Shown here piece after piece: positions 1 to 9,597 of a DNA stretch of 64,000 nucleotides. How positions within the stretch are numbered: the first letter of the stretch is position 1; each line of letters begins with the position of its first letter. The stretch is from Thalassospira sp. HJ (GTDB lineage: Bacteria; Pseudomonadota; Alphaproteobacteria; Rhodospirillales; Thalassospiraceae): assembly GCF_000948415.1 (NCBI RefSeq), contig NZ_JYII01000003.1, positions 1-64,000 of the forward strand, given 5' to 3'. A program made the position numbers and the translations under genes. The notes under the pieces are model-generated. The model worked only from the letters and a program-made list of their open reading frames with translations, ran no database searches and was not told the DNA's origin.

Positions 1-46
1 TTTACGGACGTAAAAGTCCAAGGCCGCATCAACACCTCACGGATCC

Positions 47-72
47 GGGAGCCTGCGTATACGCAGGCTCCC
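47..72. repeat. Perfect 26-bp palindrome, first of three tandem hairpins
   Basis: Positions 47-59 are the exact reverse complement of 60-72 (arms begin GGGAGCCTGCG). No T-tract follows on either strand, so it is not a classical intrinsic terminator alone. It is separated by 8 nt from the next hairpin. The upstream gene lies outside the window. Confidence 0.8.
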
Positions 73-80
73 AAGTGAAA

Positions 81-116
81 AGAGGCACGAACATCATAGC
101 AAATGTTCGTGCCTCT
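81..116. repeat. 14-bp-stem hairpin, second of three
   Basis: AGAGGCACGAACAT at 81-94 pairs perfectly with 103-116 around an 8-nt loop. It is 8 nt from the hairpin on either side. No run of T follows on either strand. Confidence 0.8.
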
Positions 117-124
117 CAATGTAT

Positions 125-168
125 AAGAGAGGGCCGCTGGCATATCGCCGCGGCCCTCTCTTTATTTC
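125..168. terminator. 13-bp-stem hairpin with T-rich tail, third of three
   Basis: Positions 125-137 pair with 150-162 (GC-rich core GAGGGCCGC). On the plus strand the stem runs into TTTATTT, as in an intrinsic terminator for a gene entering from the left. It also lies just past the stop of the minus-strand flavin reductase gene, so it may act in both directions. Confidence 0.6.
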
Positions 169-185
169 TAACAGCGTTTTCTCGC

Positions 186-668
186 TCAGTCACCCAGCGC
201 GCGATAACGGCCACCGTAATAAAGCAACGGCGCGCCGGTTTCCCCCATCACCAGTTCACGGACATGGCCGATGATGATGCTGTGATCGCCACCCTCATGC
301 ATCGCATGGCGCTCGCAGGTAAATGCGGCGATGCTTCCGGTCAGGCGCGGCATGCCAAGGCTGTCATCCTCATAGGCAACACGATCCCAGCCATCTTGTC
401 CCGGGGCTGAAAACAGCTCGGACACCTGCTTTTGATCCTGGCTCAGGATATTGATGCAGAACCGCGTCGTCTCGCCGGTGAACAACGCGTGAGTCGCAGC
501 CCGATGATCGACCGAAAACAAAACCAGGGCCGGATCAAGCGATACCGAGGCAAAGCTGTTGATGGTAATGCCCGCTTTTGCACCGTCTGCGGCGCGCGTG
601 GTCACAACGGCAACACCGGTTGTGAACTGACCAAGGCAATCGCGGAAATCACGCGGAGAGAAAGACAT
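186..668 (-). CDS. Flavin reductase-like FMN-binding split-barrel protein
   Basis: Predicted NAD(P)H:flavin oxidoreductase of the HpaC/flavin_Reduct family, which supplies reduced flavin to a partner monooxygenase. The 160-residue length is normal for the family. The FTTGVAVVTT strand near residue 15, the SVSLDPALVLFSV segment and the C-terminal HSIIIGHVRELV and LLYYGGRYRAL motifs are typical of the FMN barrel. The ORF stays open upstream to 749, but family alignment starts at MSFSPRDFR, so the ATG at 668 is chosen although no clear ribosome binding site precedes it. No monooxygenase gene is adjacent, so the partner is unknown. Confidence 0.8.
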   Translation of the reverse strand: MSFSPRDFRDCLGQFTTGVAVVTTRAADGAKAGITINSFASVSLDPALVLFSVDHRAATHALFTGETTRFCINILSQDQKQVSELFSAPGQDGWDRVAYEDDSLGMPRLTGSIAAFTCERHAMHEGGDHSIIIGHVRELVMGETGAPLLYYGGRYRALGD

Positions 669-925
669 ATTAAAGGATGCTCTTGTATAGAAAGTCTGAT
701 CGATGACGCGCCCGTTAGGTTGGGCTTGGGGAAAATGGCGTCTAATCACTGCGCTGTCAAACCTAACTCGCTGCTAATTTAAACGCGATGTTAATAAGAT
801 TAAAACTTAATAAGGGCATATAGATATCAGAAACACGTTCTGCACTGCCGCAGAAGACAGATGTTTCGATGAACTCGGGGTTGATCGTTCAGGTATCTGG
901 CTTGGGGTAGTGGAGAAGAAAAAGA

Positions 926-1780
926 ATGTTCTTGATCATTGGCTATATCGTCGTAATCGGCTCTGTCCTGGGTGGCTATTTGCCGCATGGCGACTTCGGA
1001 ATTCTCGTCCAACCCCTTGAAGTCCTGATCATTTTCGGGGCCGCATTTGGCGCCTATCTCACGGCAAACCCGCTTGGCATTGTGAAGAAGTCTTTCACAT
1101 ATACCCTGCGCGCCATGAAGGGCCCGAAGAAGAAGGCCGCCTATCTGGAACTTCTGATTTGCCTGTACGCGATTTTCCGTCTGGCAAAATCCAAGGGTGA
1201 TCTTGCCCTTGAAAGCCACGTTGAAAACCCGGAAAGCTCAAGCCTGTTTTCCAACTTCCCGATGCTGATGAAAGATCATCATGCAATGGAATTCATGTGT
1301 GATTATCTCCGCCTGCTGACCCTTGGCACCACCAACTCCTATGAACTCGAAGCCGTGATGGATCAGGAACTTGAAACCCATCACGAGGAAGAGCACGCCG
1401 TTGCTGCCGCTGTCCAGACCGCAGGTGACGGTCTTCCCGCACTTGGCATTGTTGCCGCGGTTCTTGGTGTTATCGTCACCATGAGCTCGGTGACCGAACC
1501 GCCGGAAATTCTCGGCGGCCTGATTGCTGCAGCCCTTGTGGGTACCTTCCTTGGCATTCTTGGTGCCTATGGCTTTGTCGGCCCGACCGCATCGATCATC
1601 AAAAACACCGTTGACGCCGATGGCAAATATTTCGGCTGCATCAAGGCCGCATTGATTGGCCACATGCAGGGTTACGCCCCACAGGTTTCGGTGGAATTTG
1701 CGCGTAAGACCCTTCCGCATAACCTTCGGCCGAGCTTCAAGGAACTCGACGAGGCGCTCCAGGATGCGCCGACTGCTTAG
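926..1780 (+). CDS. motA: Flagellar motor stator protein MotA
   Basis: Inner-membrane stator subunit that, with MotB, conducts ions to drive flagellar rotation. The 284-residue protein has two hydrophobic segments at about 1-20 and 33-50, a charged cytoplasmic domain, and two more at about 169-187 and 197-219. Prolines 171 and 220 match the two conserved MotA prolines needed for torque (E. coli P173 and P222). A GGAG ribosome binding site lies about 10 nt before the ATG. motB follows 40 nt downstream, the usual motAB arrangement. No other flagellar genes are nearby. Confidence 0.96.
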   Translation: MFLIIGYIVVIGSVLGGYLPHGDFGILVQPLEVLIIFGAAFGAYLTANPLGIVKKSFTYTLRAMKGPKKKAAYLELLICLYAIFRLAKSKGDLALESHVENPESSSLFSNFPMLMKDHHAMEFMCDYLRLLTLGTTNSYELEAVMDQELETHHEEEHAVAAAVQTAGDGLPALGIVAAVLGVIVTMSSVTEPPEILGGLIAAALVGTFLGILGAYGFVGPTASIIKNTVDADGKYFGCIKAALIGHMQGYAPQVSVEFARKTLPHNLRPSFKELDEALQDAPTA

Positions 1781-1820
1781 TTCCAGCAAGCAAGCTCTGG
1801 TTTAGAGGACACCGAAGTAC

Positions 1821-2777
1821 ATGCCAGATATCGTAATCAAAAAGATCAAAAAAGGCGGCCACGGGCATCATGGTGGTGCGTGGAAAGTGGCCTATGCCGA
1901 CTTTGTGACTGCGATGATGGCGTTCTTCCTGCTGCTTTGGCTGCTTTCAAGTGCGACCGAGGAACAGCTGCAAGGCGTCTCCATGTACTTCACACCCGAA
2001 ACCATTTCGCAAAATGAATCGGGTTCTGGCGGATTGCTGGGCGGTACCAGCCTTGCCGAAGAAGGCTCGATGCCTTCCGAATTCGGATCACCCACCATCA
2101 GCATGGATATCCCGCCAGTCGAAACGCCCGAGCAACGCGAAGCCATCCGGGTCGCCCAGATGGAAGAGCAGGAATTCAACGAGGCACAGGAAGAACTCCT
2201 TAAGGCGATTGAAGCCAACGAGGAACTTCAGGGCCTTGAAAAGAACATCCGTATCGAAAATACCGACGAAGGCCTGCGCATCCAGATCCTTGATGAAGAC
2301 GGCACCGCCATGTTCCCAAGCGGCAGTGCCGCCATGGCCGAACACACCCGCCTTCTGCTTCAGCAGGTCGCGGCCGTAATCGAAAACATGCCGCAAGACG
2401 TTTCGATCGAAGGCCATACCGATGCGGTGCCGTTCAACCGAACAGATGGCTATTCGAACTGGGAACTCTCGGCTGATCGCGCGCTTGCAACCCGCCGCGC
2501 GCTTGAAGAAATGGGCCTTCAAACTGCCCGCTTTGCCAAGGTAGCTGGTCTGTCTGATACCGACCCGCTCCTGCCCGAAGCACCGGAAAATGAAAGCAAC
2601 CGACGCATCAGCATCACCTTGCTGCGTGGTACCGGTGAGCGTTCCGAACTGGCAGGTGACGGCGAAAATGCTCCGGCAGCACCAAACGGTACTGTGCCTG
2701 CCGCACCGGCGCAGCCACAAGCACCGCAGGGCGAAAACCAGCGCCGCCCGACCTTCTCGGTTCCGTCGCAACAGTGA
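1821..2777 (+). CDS. motB: Flagellar motor stator protein MotB
   Basis: Second stator subunit, anchored to peptidoglycan. One membrane helix (about 24-45) contains the family motif WKVAYADFVTAMMAFF, in which Asp27 corresponds to the ion-carrying E. coli Asp32. A plug and linker region follows, then an OmpA-like peptidoglycan-binding domain with EGHTDAVPF near residue 197 and NRRISI near 260. The last 50 residues are a low-complexity Ala/Pro/Gln tail. A GAGGAC ribosome binding site precedes the start, and an intrinsic terminator follows the gene, so motAB form a two-gene unit. Confidence 0.96.
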   Translation: MPDIVIKKIKKGGHGHHGGAWKVAYADFVTAMMAFFLLLWLLSSATEEQLQGVSMYFTPETISQNESGSGGLLGGTSLAEEGSMPSEFGSPTISMDIPPVETPEQREAIRVAQMEEQEFNEAQEELLKAIEANEELQGLEKNIRIENTDEGLRIQILDEDGTAMFPSGSAAMAEHTRLLLQQVAAVIENMPQDVSIEGHTDAVPFNRTDGYSNWELSADRALATRRALEEMGLQTARFAKVAGLSDTDPLLPEAPENESNRRISITLLRGTGERSELAGDGENAPAAPNGTVPAAPAQPQAPQGENQRRPTFSVPSQQ

Positions 2778-2781
2778 TTTC

Positions 2782-2812
2782 GGGCACTGGATGAGAATTC
2801 AGTGCCCTTTTC
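2782..2812 (+). terminator. Intrinsic terminator after motB
   Basis: GGGCACTG at 2782-2789 pairs with CAGTGCCC at 2800-2807 and is followed by TTTTCCTT. It lies 5 nt after the motB stop codon. Confidence 0.8.
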
Positions 2813-2896
2813 CTTGTCAGGCCTTTAAACTGTCATAAATAGAACCTAATCTCATAAAGTAGTTCTTCTTGATGTGATCGGGACTGATCGGACCAA

Positions 2897-3643
2897 ATGA
2901 CAGTTAATCAGCGGCGCCTGACCCAGCACTATTTCATGACCGCACCGATGCCGTGCCCCTATCTGCCCGGGCGGTTCGAACGCAAGCTGGTCACAGAACT
3001 CCGCGGACCAGAGGCCAACAACGTCCATGATCTTCTGTCGCGCGCTGGCTTCCGTCGCAGCCATTCCATTGCCTATCTTCCGGCGTGCAGTGATTGCAAT
3101 GCGTGCGTGCCCGTCCGGGTGTGTTGCGAGGAATTCACGCCAAGCCGTTCCTTCCGCCGCATCAAGAACAAGAACAGCGATCTTGTTCGCACCGTGATGC
3201 CGCCGACGGCCACACAGGAACAATATCAACTCTTTAGCACCTATCAGGATGCCCGCCACGGCAATGGCGATATGGCACGCATGGATGCGCGTGATTACCG
3301 CGCGATGATCGAAGACAGCACGGTGGAAACCTCGATCTTCGAATATCGCCGCGCGGATGACAGCCTGATTGCGGTTGCGCTGGTCGATATTCTCGCCGAT
3401 GGCTTGTCTGCTGTTTACAGCTTCTTTGATCCGGCCGAAGATCGTCGCGGCCTTGGAACCTACATTGTTCTGGATCTGATCGATGAGGCCAGAATGCTAT
3501 CCCTGCCGCACATCTATCTCGGTTACTGGGTCGGTGATTGCCGCAAGATGTCTTACAAGATGCGCTTCCAGCCGCTTGAAGGTTTCCGCGATGGCCAGTG
3601 GATCCGTATGGAAGACACCGAAAACGACCGCGGATCGGACTGA
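2897..3643 (+). CDS. bpt: Aspartate/glutamate leucyltransferase (Bpt/Ate family)
   Basis: Aminoacyl-tRNA-protein transferase of the bacterial N-end rule, moving Leu from Leu-tRNA to proteins that start with Asp or Glu and so marking them for ClpS/ClpAP. The 248-residue length fits. The N-terminal domain has CPYLPGRFERKLV and the cysteine cluster CSDCNAC; the C-terminal acyltransferase-like domain has YSFFDPAEDRRGLGTY and YLGYWVGDCRKMSYK, both hallmark motifs. It appears monocistronic. Substrate specificity (leucyl rather than arginyl) is inferred from the bacterial branch of the family. Confidence 0.93.
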   Translation: MTVNQRRLTQHYFMTAPMPCPYLPGRFERKLVTELRGPEANNVHDLLSRAGFRRSHSIAYLPACSDCNACVPVRVCCEEFTPSRSFRRIKNKNSDLVRTVMPPTATQEQYQLFSTYQDARHGNGDMARMDARDYRAMIEDSTVETSIFEYRRADDSLIAVALVDILADGLSAVYSFFDPAEDRRGLGTYIVLDLIDEARMLSLPHIYLGYWVGDCRKMSYKMRFQPLEGFRDGQWIRMEDTENDRGSD

Positions 3644-3760
3644 TAGCGTCAAAACGCCGTCAAAATCCGACAGTTACATTTCCCAATTAGACTAAAGTCC
3701 AAGAAAACAACTCGATCCTCGGTTGCCTGCCTGTAAAGACGCATATAAGCTGCGGTTCAT

Positions 3761-3780
3761 AGCCGGAAAACCGGCTTTTA
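3761..3780 (+). terminator. Small hairpin with T-tail in the dctP leader
   Basis: AGCCGG at 3761-3766 pairs with CCGGCT at 3771-3776 and is followed by TTTTA. It lies about 118 nt after bpt and 42 nt before the dctP start. It could end bpt transcription or attenuate dctP. The stem is short. Confidence 0.4.
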
Positions 3781-3821
3781 CAGATAAATCATGTGCTTGC
3801 ATCTTTGGGAGGTTGTAACCA

Positions 3822-4916
3822 ATGAAACGTCGCCAATTTCTTTCCGGCGCTGCCGTAGCAGGTGCGACTGCTGCCGCCGCGTCAACTTTCGCCAAACCGG
3901 CCATTGCACAGGACGTCCGTGAATGGCGCCTTATCACCACCTGGCCGAAAAACTTCCCGGGCCTTGGCACCGGTGCGAACCTTCTCGCTGAATACATCAC
4001 CAAGGCATCCGAAGGTCGTCTGAAAGTGACCGTTTTCGGCGCTGGTGAAATTGTTCCGGCATTCGAAGCTGTTGACGCTGTTGGCAACGGCACCGTCGAA
4101 ATGGGTCACGGCGCGCCTTACTACTGGAAAGGCAAGGTTGATGCGACCCAGTATATCGCAGCAATGCCATTCGGCCTGAACGCCCAGGAACAGAACGCAT
4201 GGTTCCAGTGGGGCGGCGGTCAGGAACTGGCAGACAAGGTCTATGCCGAACTGAACTGTAAGTTCTTCCCGTCGGGCAACACCGGCACCCAGATGGGTGG
4301 TTGGTTCAACAAGGAAATGAACACCATTGACGACTATAAAGGTCTGAAAATGCGTATTCCGGGCCTTGGTGGCGAAGTTGTCAAAGCCGCTGGCGCAAAC
4401 GTTGTGAACCTTCCGGGCGGCGAAATTCCGCCGGCACTGCAGTCGGGCGCGATTGACGCGACCGAATGGGTTGGTCCGTACAACGATCTGGCATTTGGCC
4501 TCTATAAATCGGCGAAATACTACTACTACCCGGGCTGGCACGAGCCGGCGACCGTTCTCGACAACTTCATCAACCTTGATGCATGGAATGCACTCCCGGA
4601 TGATCTGAAAGCCATTGTCGAGCAGGCAAACCGCGCTGTGAACCAGATGGTTCTGTCCGAGTTCACCGCCCGTAACGTTCAGGCACTTGATACCCTGCGC
4701 AACAAGCATGGCGTTGATGTCCGTCCGTTCTCTGACGACATTCTGACCAACCTTGGCAAACTGTCCGGTGAAGTTCTGCGTGACCTCGTTGCGTCTAACC
4801 CGCTGTCGCAGGAAGTCTTCGAAAGCCTCATCGCATTCCGTACCCAGTCGATCGCTTGGTCGAAATTCTCGGAATCGGCATTCGCACAGGCACGTGTCCT
4901 GCCGTTCAAATACTAA
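3822..4916 (+). CDS. dctP: TRAP transporter solute-binding protein, DctP/TakP type
   Basis: Periplasmic binding protein of a tripartite ATP-independent transporter. The N-terminus RRQFLSGAAVAGAT is a twin-arginine signal, cleaved probably after the AIAQ region near residue 30. The body has GAGEIVPAFEAVDAVGNGTVEMGH, broken here only by normal family variation, plus NTGTQMGGWF, LKMRIPG and DATEWVGPYND, the last shared with TakP-type proteins that bind 2-oxo acids. The 2-oxo-acid ligand is inference. A GGGAGGT ribosome binding site precedes the ATG. The membrane subunit genes lie downstream on the opposite strand, an unusual split. Confidence 0.92.
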   Translation: MKRRQFLSGAAVAGATAAAASTFAKPAIAQDVREWRLITTWPKNFPGLGTGANLLAEYITKASEGRLKVTVFGAGEIVPAFEAVDAVGNGTVEMGHGAPYYWKGKVDATQYIAAMPFGLNAQEQNAWFQWGGGQELADKVYAELNCKFFPSGNTGTQMGGWFNKEMNTIDDYKGLKMRIPGLGGEVVKAAGANVVNLPGGEIPPALQSGAIDATEWVGPYNDLAFGLYKSAKYYYYPGWHEPATVLDNFINLDAWNALPDDLKAIVEQANRAVNQMVLSEFTARNVQALDTLRNKHGVDVRPFSDDILTNLGKLSGEVLRDLVASNPLSQEVFESLIAFRTQSIAWSKFSESAFAQARVLPFKY

Positions 4917-4940
4917 GTTCTCCGGGCTCGGAAAACGACA

Positions 4941-4970
4941 AAGGGCTGGCATCTGCCAGCCCTTTTTATT
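4941..4970 (+). terminator. Intrinsic terminator after dctP
   Basis: GGGCTGGC at 4943-4950 pairs with GCCAGCCC at 4955-4962 around an ATCT loop, followed by TTTTTATTT. Confidence 0.9.
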
Positions 4971-5010
4971 TGTGCCCTGCCCTAGCCGATCACGGCATCG
5001 CACCGATACG

Positions 5011-5042
5011 AAAAAAGGCACCCGAACCGGGTGCCTTTTTCC
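5011..5042. terminator. Bidirectional terminator between dctP and dctM
   Basis: AAAAAAGGCACCC at 5011-5023 pairs with GGGTGCCTTTTT from 5029, giving an A-tract before and a T-tract after the stem, so it can stop both the dctP transcript and the converging dctQM transcript. Confidence 0.85.
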
Positions 5043-5062
5043 TTGAAGCGATGTCGTTCTTC

Positions 5063-6436
5063 TTAGAACAGGATGCTCGGAAGCCAGGTCGCAAGCCACG
5101 GGAAGGCCGCAACAAGGCACAGGCCCAGCATCTGAATGATCACGAACGGAATGATACCGCGATAGATATCAAGCGTCTTGATCGCAGCCGGCGCCACACC
5201 GCGCAGATAGAACAGCGCAAAACCAAATGGCGGTGTCAGGAAGCTGGTCTGAAGGTTGATTGCAATCATCACACCCAGCCAGACCGGATCGACATCCAGC
5301 TTAAGCAGGATCGGGCCGACAATCGGGATCACAACAAACACGATCTCGATAAAGTCGAGGAAGAAGCCCATGAAGAACATGAGCAACATCACGACCAGCA
5401 TCGCGCTGAACACACCACCCGGAAGGTTATGCAGAAGCTCCTCAACCAGATGGTCGCCACCAAGGCCACGGAACACCAGCGAGAACACCGACGCACCCAG
5501 CAGGATCACAAACACCATCGCGCTGACCTGAACCGTCTGACGCACAACATGGCGCATGACCGCCATATCAAGGCGCTTATAGAACGCTGCCAGGATGGTC
5601 GCACCAACCGAACCGAATGCCGCAGATTCCGTCGGGGTTGCAATCCCGGTCAGGATCGAGCCCAGAACCGCCACAATCAGCAACGCCGGCGGCAGCAACG
5701 CACGCAGAACTTCGCCCCAAAGACCTTCCGGACGTTTGCCTTCGACCAGTGCCGGTGCAGATTCAGGATCGATCAGCGATTTGATGATGATCCAGCCGAT
5801 ATAAAGCCCGACCAGCATCAGCCCCGGAATGAACGCACCCGCAAACAGGTCCATCACCGAAATCGGCTCCGGTGCCCAGTTGCCCAGCGCACGCTGCGCT
5901 TCGGCATAGGCCCCTTGCAGGATATCGCCCAACAGAACCAGAACGATCGACGGCGGAATGATCTGACCAAGTGTTCCCGATGCACAAATCACACCGGTCG
6001 ACAGTTTGGGATCATAACCGGCCTTCTGCATCGCCGGCAGGCTGAGCAAGCCCATGGTGACAACCGTCGCACCGACAATACCGGTGGAGGCCGCCAGCAA
6101 CATACCGACAATCACGACCGAAATACCAAGACCGCCACGCATGGTGCCAAACAGCATGCCCATGGTGGTCAGAAGCTTCTCGGCGATCCGCGCGCGTTCA
6201 AGCATAACCCCCATGAACACGAACAGCGGGATCGCAACATAAAGCTCGTTGGTCATCACACCGAAATAGCGTGACGGCAAGGAGCCCAGAAGCGGCATAT
6301 CGAATGTGCCCATGGCATTGCCAATAAGCGCAAAAGCAAGACCGGTGCCCGCAAGCGAGAAGGCAACCGGAAAACCAAGAAGAAGTACGCCGCACGCGAC
6401 GGCGAACATTACCAGGCTAAGAATTTCCCCCGACAT
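5063..6436 (-). CDS. dctM: TRAP transporter large permease subunit
   Basis: Large membrane subunit that forms the translocation path of the TRAP transporter. The 457-residue protein has about 11 to 12 hydrophobic helices, with the DctM signatures GMLLAASTGIVGATVVTMG, CASGTLGQIIPPSIVLV and GIATPTESAAFG. Its start overlaps the stop of dctQ by one base (TGATG), so the two are translated together. It should work with the binding protein at 3822-4916, which is encoded convergently. Confidence 0.95.
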   Translation of the reverse strand: MSGEILSLVMFAVACGVLLLGFPVAFSLAGTGLAFALIGNAMGTFDMPLLGSLPSRYFGVMTNELYVAIPLFVFMGVMLERARIAEKLLTTMGMLFGTMRGGLGISVVIVGMLLAASTGIVGATVVTMGLLSLPAMQKAGYDPKLSTGVICASGTLGQIIPPSIVLVLLGDILQGAYAEAQRALGNWAPEPISVMDLFAGAFIPGLMLVGLYIGWIIIKSLIDPESAPALVEGKRPEGLWGEVLRALLPPALLIVAVLGSILTGIATPTESAAFGSVGATILAAFYKRLDMAVMRHVVRQTVQVSAMVFVILLGASVFSLVFRGLGGDHLVEELLHNLPGGVFSAMLVVMLLMFFMGFFLDFIEIVFVVIPIVGPILLKLDVDPVWLGVMIAINLQTSFLTPPFGFALFYLRGVAPAAIKTLDIYRGIIPFVIIQMLGLCLVAAFPWLATWLPSILF

Positions 6437-6981
6437 CAGACGCCCTCGTGCTCTTCTTCTTTGATTTCAAATTCTTTGTGACCCGCAAGAACCAGAATGC
6501 TGCGCGCTGCCAGTGACAGCCCCTGCAGCAGCATCAGGACACAAAAGACCAGGATCACGGACTTATAAAGAAACAGTCCCGGAAGACCGCCGGTTTCGTG
6601 TGACCCTTCCAGACGGTGCCAGCTGGTGACAACGTAGGGATAGCTGTACATCAGGATCATGATGACCACCGGCGCCAGCAGGAAGACGGACCCGAACAGA
6701 TCCACCCATGCCTTGTAGCGCGGCGAAGCCGGACGATAAAACACGTCAACGCGCACATGACCACCATGCAGCAGCGTATAACCGGCACCAACCATGAACA
6801 TGATGCCATACAGCCACATATAGCTTTCCTGCATCGATACCCAGCCAACCGCAAAGCCATAACGCAATGTGGCTACCAAGAACGTGATCACCACCATGGG
6901 GATCACCAGCCAGGCTATTCCGCGTCCGATCCAGTCATTCAGACCGTCGATCACACGGACGAAATTTCCGAGAAATCTCAC
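6436..6981 (-). CDS. dctQ: TRAP transporter small permease subunit
   Basis: Small four-helix membrane subunit that pairs with DctM and docks the binding protein. The 181-residue protein has hydrophobic segments near 20-40, 55-75, 95-115 and 138-160, and the motif LHGGHVRVDVFY typical of DctQ. It is first in a two-gene dctQ-dctM operon. A short Glu/Lys-rich tail ends the protein. Confidence 0.92.
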   Translation of the reverse strand: MRFLGNFVRVIDGLNDWIGRGIAWLVIPMVVITFLVATLRYGFAVGWVSMQESYMWLYGIMFMVGAGYTLLHGGHVRVDVFYRPASPRYKAWVDLFGSVFLLAPVVIMILMYSYPYVVTSWHRLEGSHETGGLPGLFLYKSVILVFCVLMLLQGLSLAARSILVLAGHKEFEIKEEEHEGV

Positions 6982-7160
6982 TTTTCACTCCCAAGCCCTT
7001 TTTGAATCTCACAGGAAAATTGCGGGCTTCCTGCTTAACAGGTTGGGAAGTTACATATTAACCACCTAAAACGCTATATCTTTTGCACCGAAATCCGCCC
7101 ATTTCTGCCGGGAAATGCAACAAATGGTAGCCCGTGCATCATTTTTCGCCATCCGGGCAA

Positions 7161-7195
7161 TGAAAAAGCCGGATGGCTTCGCACCATCCGGCTTT
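7161..7195 (-). terminator. Intrinsic terminator after parC
   Basis: AAAGCCGGATGG at 7165-7176 pairs with CCATCCGGCTTT at 7184-7195. Read on the minus strand the stem ends in TTTTTCA. It is 23 nt beyond the parC stop. The rest of the 7000-7217 gap is AT-rich upstream sequence of dctQ. Confidence 0.85.
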
Positions 7196-7217
7196 CACAT
7201 ACGTATGCTAACACCCG

Positions 7218-9461
7218 TTATTCGAACTTGTTCGATCGCGGGAACCCGTTCGGCGGCAGGCGCCCGGCCCCGGCACGCTTGCCAATCCATTCGGCAAGTT
7301 CGGTCACGGTGCGGGTACGTCCTTCGCTGCCCCCCATGGTCCAGCTAAGACCGTCTTCAAGGTTAAACAGCATCAGGTCGGAAAGCCCGCCCTGACGATA
7401 TTTCTGCAAGATCACACCACGGCCACGCGTCATTTCCGGAATCTCGGAGACCGGATAAATCAGAAGCTTGCGGTTATCGCCCAGAACGGCGACATGATCA
7501 TGCTCGACCGGCTCAAAGATCTTGGCGACCTCGCCGGTGCCAAGGTTAAGCACCTGCTTGCCATTCTTGGTCTGCGCGACCACTTCTTTCTCGGCCACCA
7601 GGAAGCCACGCCCACCGGAACTCGCCACCAGAAGGTTGCGACCATCCTTGTGGATGACCATCGACACGATGTCATGTTCTTGGGGCAGATCGATGGAAAG
7701 ACGGATCGGCTCGCCATGGCCACGACCACCAGGCAGCTTGTCACACGACATGGTGTAACAACGACCCGCTGTCGACAGGATCAGAAGCTTGTCAGTCGTG
7801 AAGCCCTTGATCGCAAAGCGATGTTCGTCACCGTCCTTGAATTTAAGGTCGCTGACATCGGCAACATGGCCCTTAAGCGCACGGACCCAGCCCATTTTCG
7901 AACAGATGACCGTAATCGGTTCACGTTCGATCAGCGCTTCAAGCGGCACTTCGATTTCTTCCGGCGCATCGCCAATCTCGGTACGGCGCTTGCCAATGGC
8001 GGTCTTCTTGCCAAAGTTTTCGCGCATCTGCTCGATTTCGTCGCGGATTTTCTCCCAACGCAGGCTTTCGCTGGCCAGAAGCGCCTCAAGGCCTTCTTTT
8101 TCTTCGGTCAGTTTGGCGTGCTCGTTTTTGATTTCCATCTCTTCGAGCTTACGCAAAGACCGCAGACGCATGTTCAGGATCGCATCGGCCTGCACTTCCG
8201 TCAGGTCGAACGCCTTCATCAACGCGTTCTTCGGCTCATCCTCAAAGCGGATGATGCGGATCACTTCATCAAGGTTGAGATAGGCAACAAGATAGCCTTC
8301 CAGCACTTCAAGACGATGATTGATCTTGGCCAGTCGATGGTTGGAACGACGGATCAGAACGTCCTGACGGTGCGCAAGGAACGCGCGCAACACTTCGCGC
8401 AGGTTCATCACCCGCGGGGTGTTGTCGGCATCCAGAACGTTCATGTTCAAGCCAAACCGGATTTCCAGTTCGGTATTCTTGAACAGCATTTCCATCAGAT
8501 GTTCCGGCTCGACCGCGCGGGTACGCGGCTCAAGCACAAGACGGATGATATCGGTCGATTCATCGCGCACATCGTTCAAAAGCGGCAATTTCTTTGCCAC
8601 CATCAGATCGGCGATACGTTCAACCAGCTTGGCTTTCTGAACCTGATAGGGAATTTCAGTGATCACGACCTGATAAAGACCGTGGCTCAGCTTCTCGACT
8701 TCCCATTTCGCACGCAGGCGGAATGAACCACGCCCCGTGGCATAGGCTTCAAGAATGTTTTCGCGCGGCTCGACCAGAACACCACCGGTCGGGAAATCCG
8801 GGCCCGGCACACACCGCACAAGCTGCGCAATCGAAGTTTCCGGATCATCAATCAGCTTGATCAGGCCCGCACACAGCTCGCCTGCGTTATGCGGCGGAAT
8901 GTTGGTCGCCATACCCACGGCAATACCGGCCGCACCATTGGCCAGAAGGTTCGGGAAGGCCGCCGGCATGACAACCGGTTCCTTTTCCTCGCCATCATAG
9001 GTCGGGCGGAAATCAACGGCATCCTCGTCAAGGCCATCCATAAGTGCTGCGGCAATCGCCGTCATGCGGGCTTCGGTATAACGCATCGCTGCCGCGTTAT
9101 CGCCGTCAATGTTGCCGAAGTTACCCTGACCATCGACCAGCGGATAACGAACCGCGAAATCCTGCGCCAGACGCACAAGGGCATCGTAAACCGACTGATC
9201 ACCATGCGGGTGATACTTACCGATCACGTCACCGACCACACGTGCGCACTTCTTGAACCCCTGCTCCGGGTTCAGTTTAAGCTGCCGCATGGCGTAAAGA
9301 AGACGACGGTGCACGGGCTTGAGGCCATCACGCACATCAGGCAGGGAACGCGACATGATCGTCGACATCGCATAGGCTAGATATCGCTCGCTTAGCGCGT
9401 CGGCAAGGCGGGTTTCCCTGATTTGTCCGGCACCTGCCGGATCGGAAGTCTTGGTGCTCAT
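7218..9461 (-). CDS. parC: DNA topoisomerase IV subunit A
   Basis: Breakage-rejoining subunit of topoisomerase IV, which decatenates daughter chromosomes with ParE. The catalytic tyrosine is Tyr128 in AAMRYTEAR. The quinolone-pocket segment reads [17 protein letters not shown] (82-98), with Gln where E. coli ParC has Ser80. The winged-helix and tower domains and a shortened beta-propeller C-terminal domain with [11 protein letters not shown] follow; 747 residues is normal for ParC and shorter than GyrA. A terminator follows. recO is upstream with a 136-nt gap. Confidence 0.95.
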   Translation of the reverse strand: MSTKTSDPAGAGQIRETRLADALSERYLAYAMSTIMSRSLPDVRDGLKPVHRRLLYAMRQLKLNPEQGFKKCARVVGDVIGKYHPHGDQSVYDALVRLAQDFAVRYPLVDGQGNFGNIDGDNAAAMRYTEARMTAIAAALMDGLDEDAVDFRPTYDGEEKEPVVMPAAFPNLLANGAAGIAVGMATNIPPHNAGELCAGLIKLIDDPETSIAQLVRCVPGPDFPTGGVLVEPRENILEAYATGRGSFRLRAKWEVEKLSHGLYQVVITEIPYQVQKAKLVERIADLMVAKKLPLLNDVRDESTDIIRLVLEPRTRAVEPEHLMEMLFKNTELEIRFGLNMNVLDADNTPRVMNLREVLRAFLAHRQDVLIRRSNHRLAKINHRLEVLEGYLVAYLNLDEVIRIIRFEDEPKNALMKAFDLTEVQADAILNMRLRSLRKLEEMEIKNEHAKLTEEKEGLEALLASESLRWEKIRDEIEQMRENFGKKTAIGKRRTEIGDAPEEIEVPLEALIEREPITVICSKMGWVRALKGHVADVSDLKFKDGDEHRFAIKGFTTDKLLILSTAGRCYTMSCDKLPGGRGHGEPIRLSIDLPQEHDIVSMVIHKDGRNLLVASSGGRGFLVAEKEVVAQTKNGKQVLNLGTGEVAKIFEPVEHDHVAVLGDNRKLLIYPVSEIPEMTRGRGVILQKYRQGGLSDLMLFNLEDGLSWTMGGSEGRTRTVTELAEWIGKRAGAGRLPPNGFPRSNKFE

Positions 9462-9597
9462 GAACGATTTTTCTTGTTGCTTGTCAAAATGGACATGTGC
9501 AAGTGCGTTCGGAACCGAACACCTTACGTTATTGGCAACATACTACGCCGGGCATGGTCTTGGTCAACATATGGCGCACAAATTGGCGAATTTATTT

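Noticed and set aside
4856-6274. 472-codon plus-strand ORF opposite dctM
   Set aside because: Its Arg/His/Gln-rich product is the antisense shadow of a membrane protein gene with strong family motifs.
9500-9525. GTTCGG-AA-CCGAAC inverted repeat upstream of parC
   Set aside because: Short and without a matching regulator motif; it is not a GAAC-N7-GAAC box.
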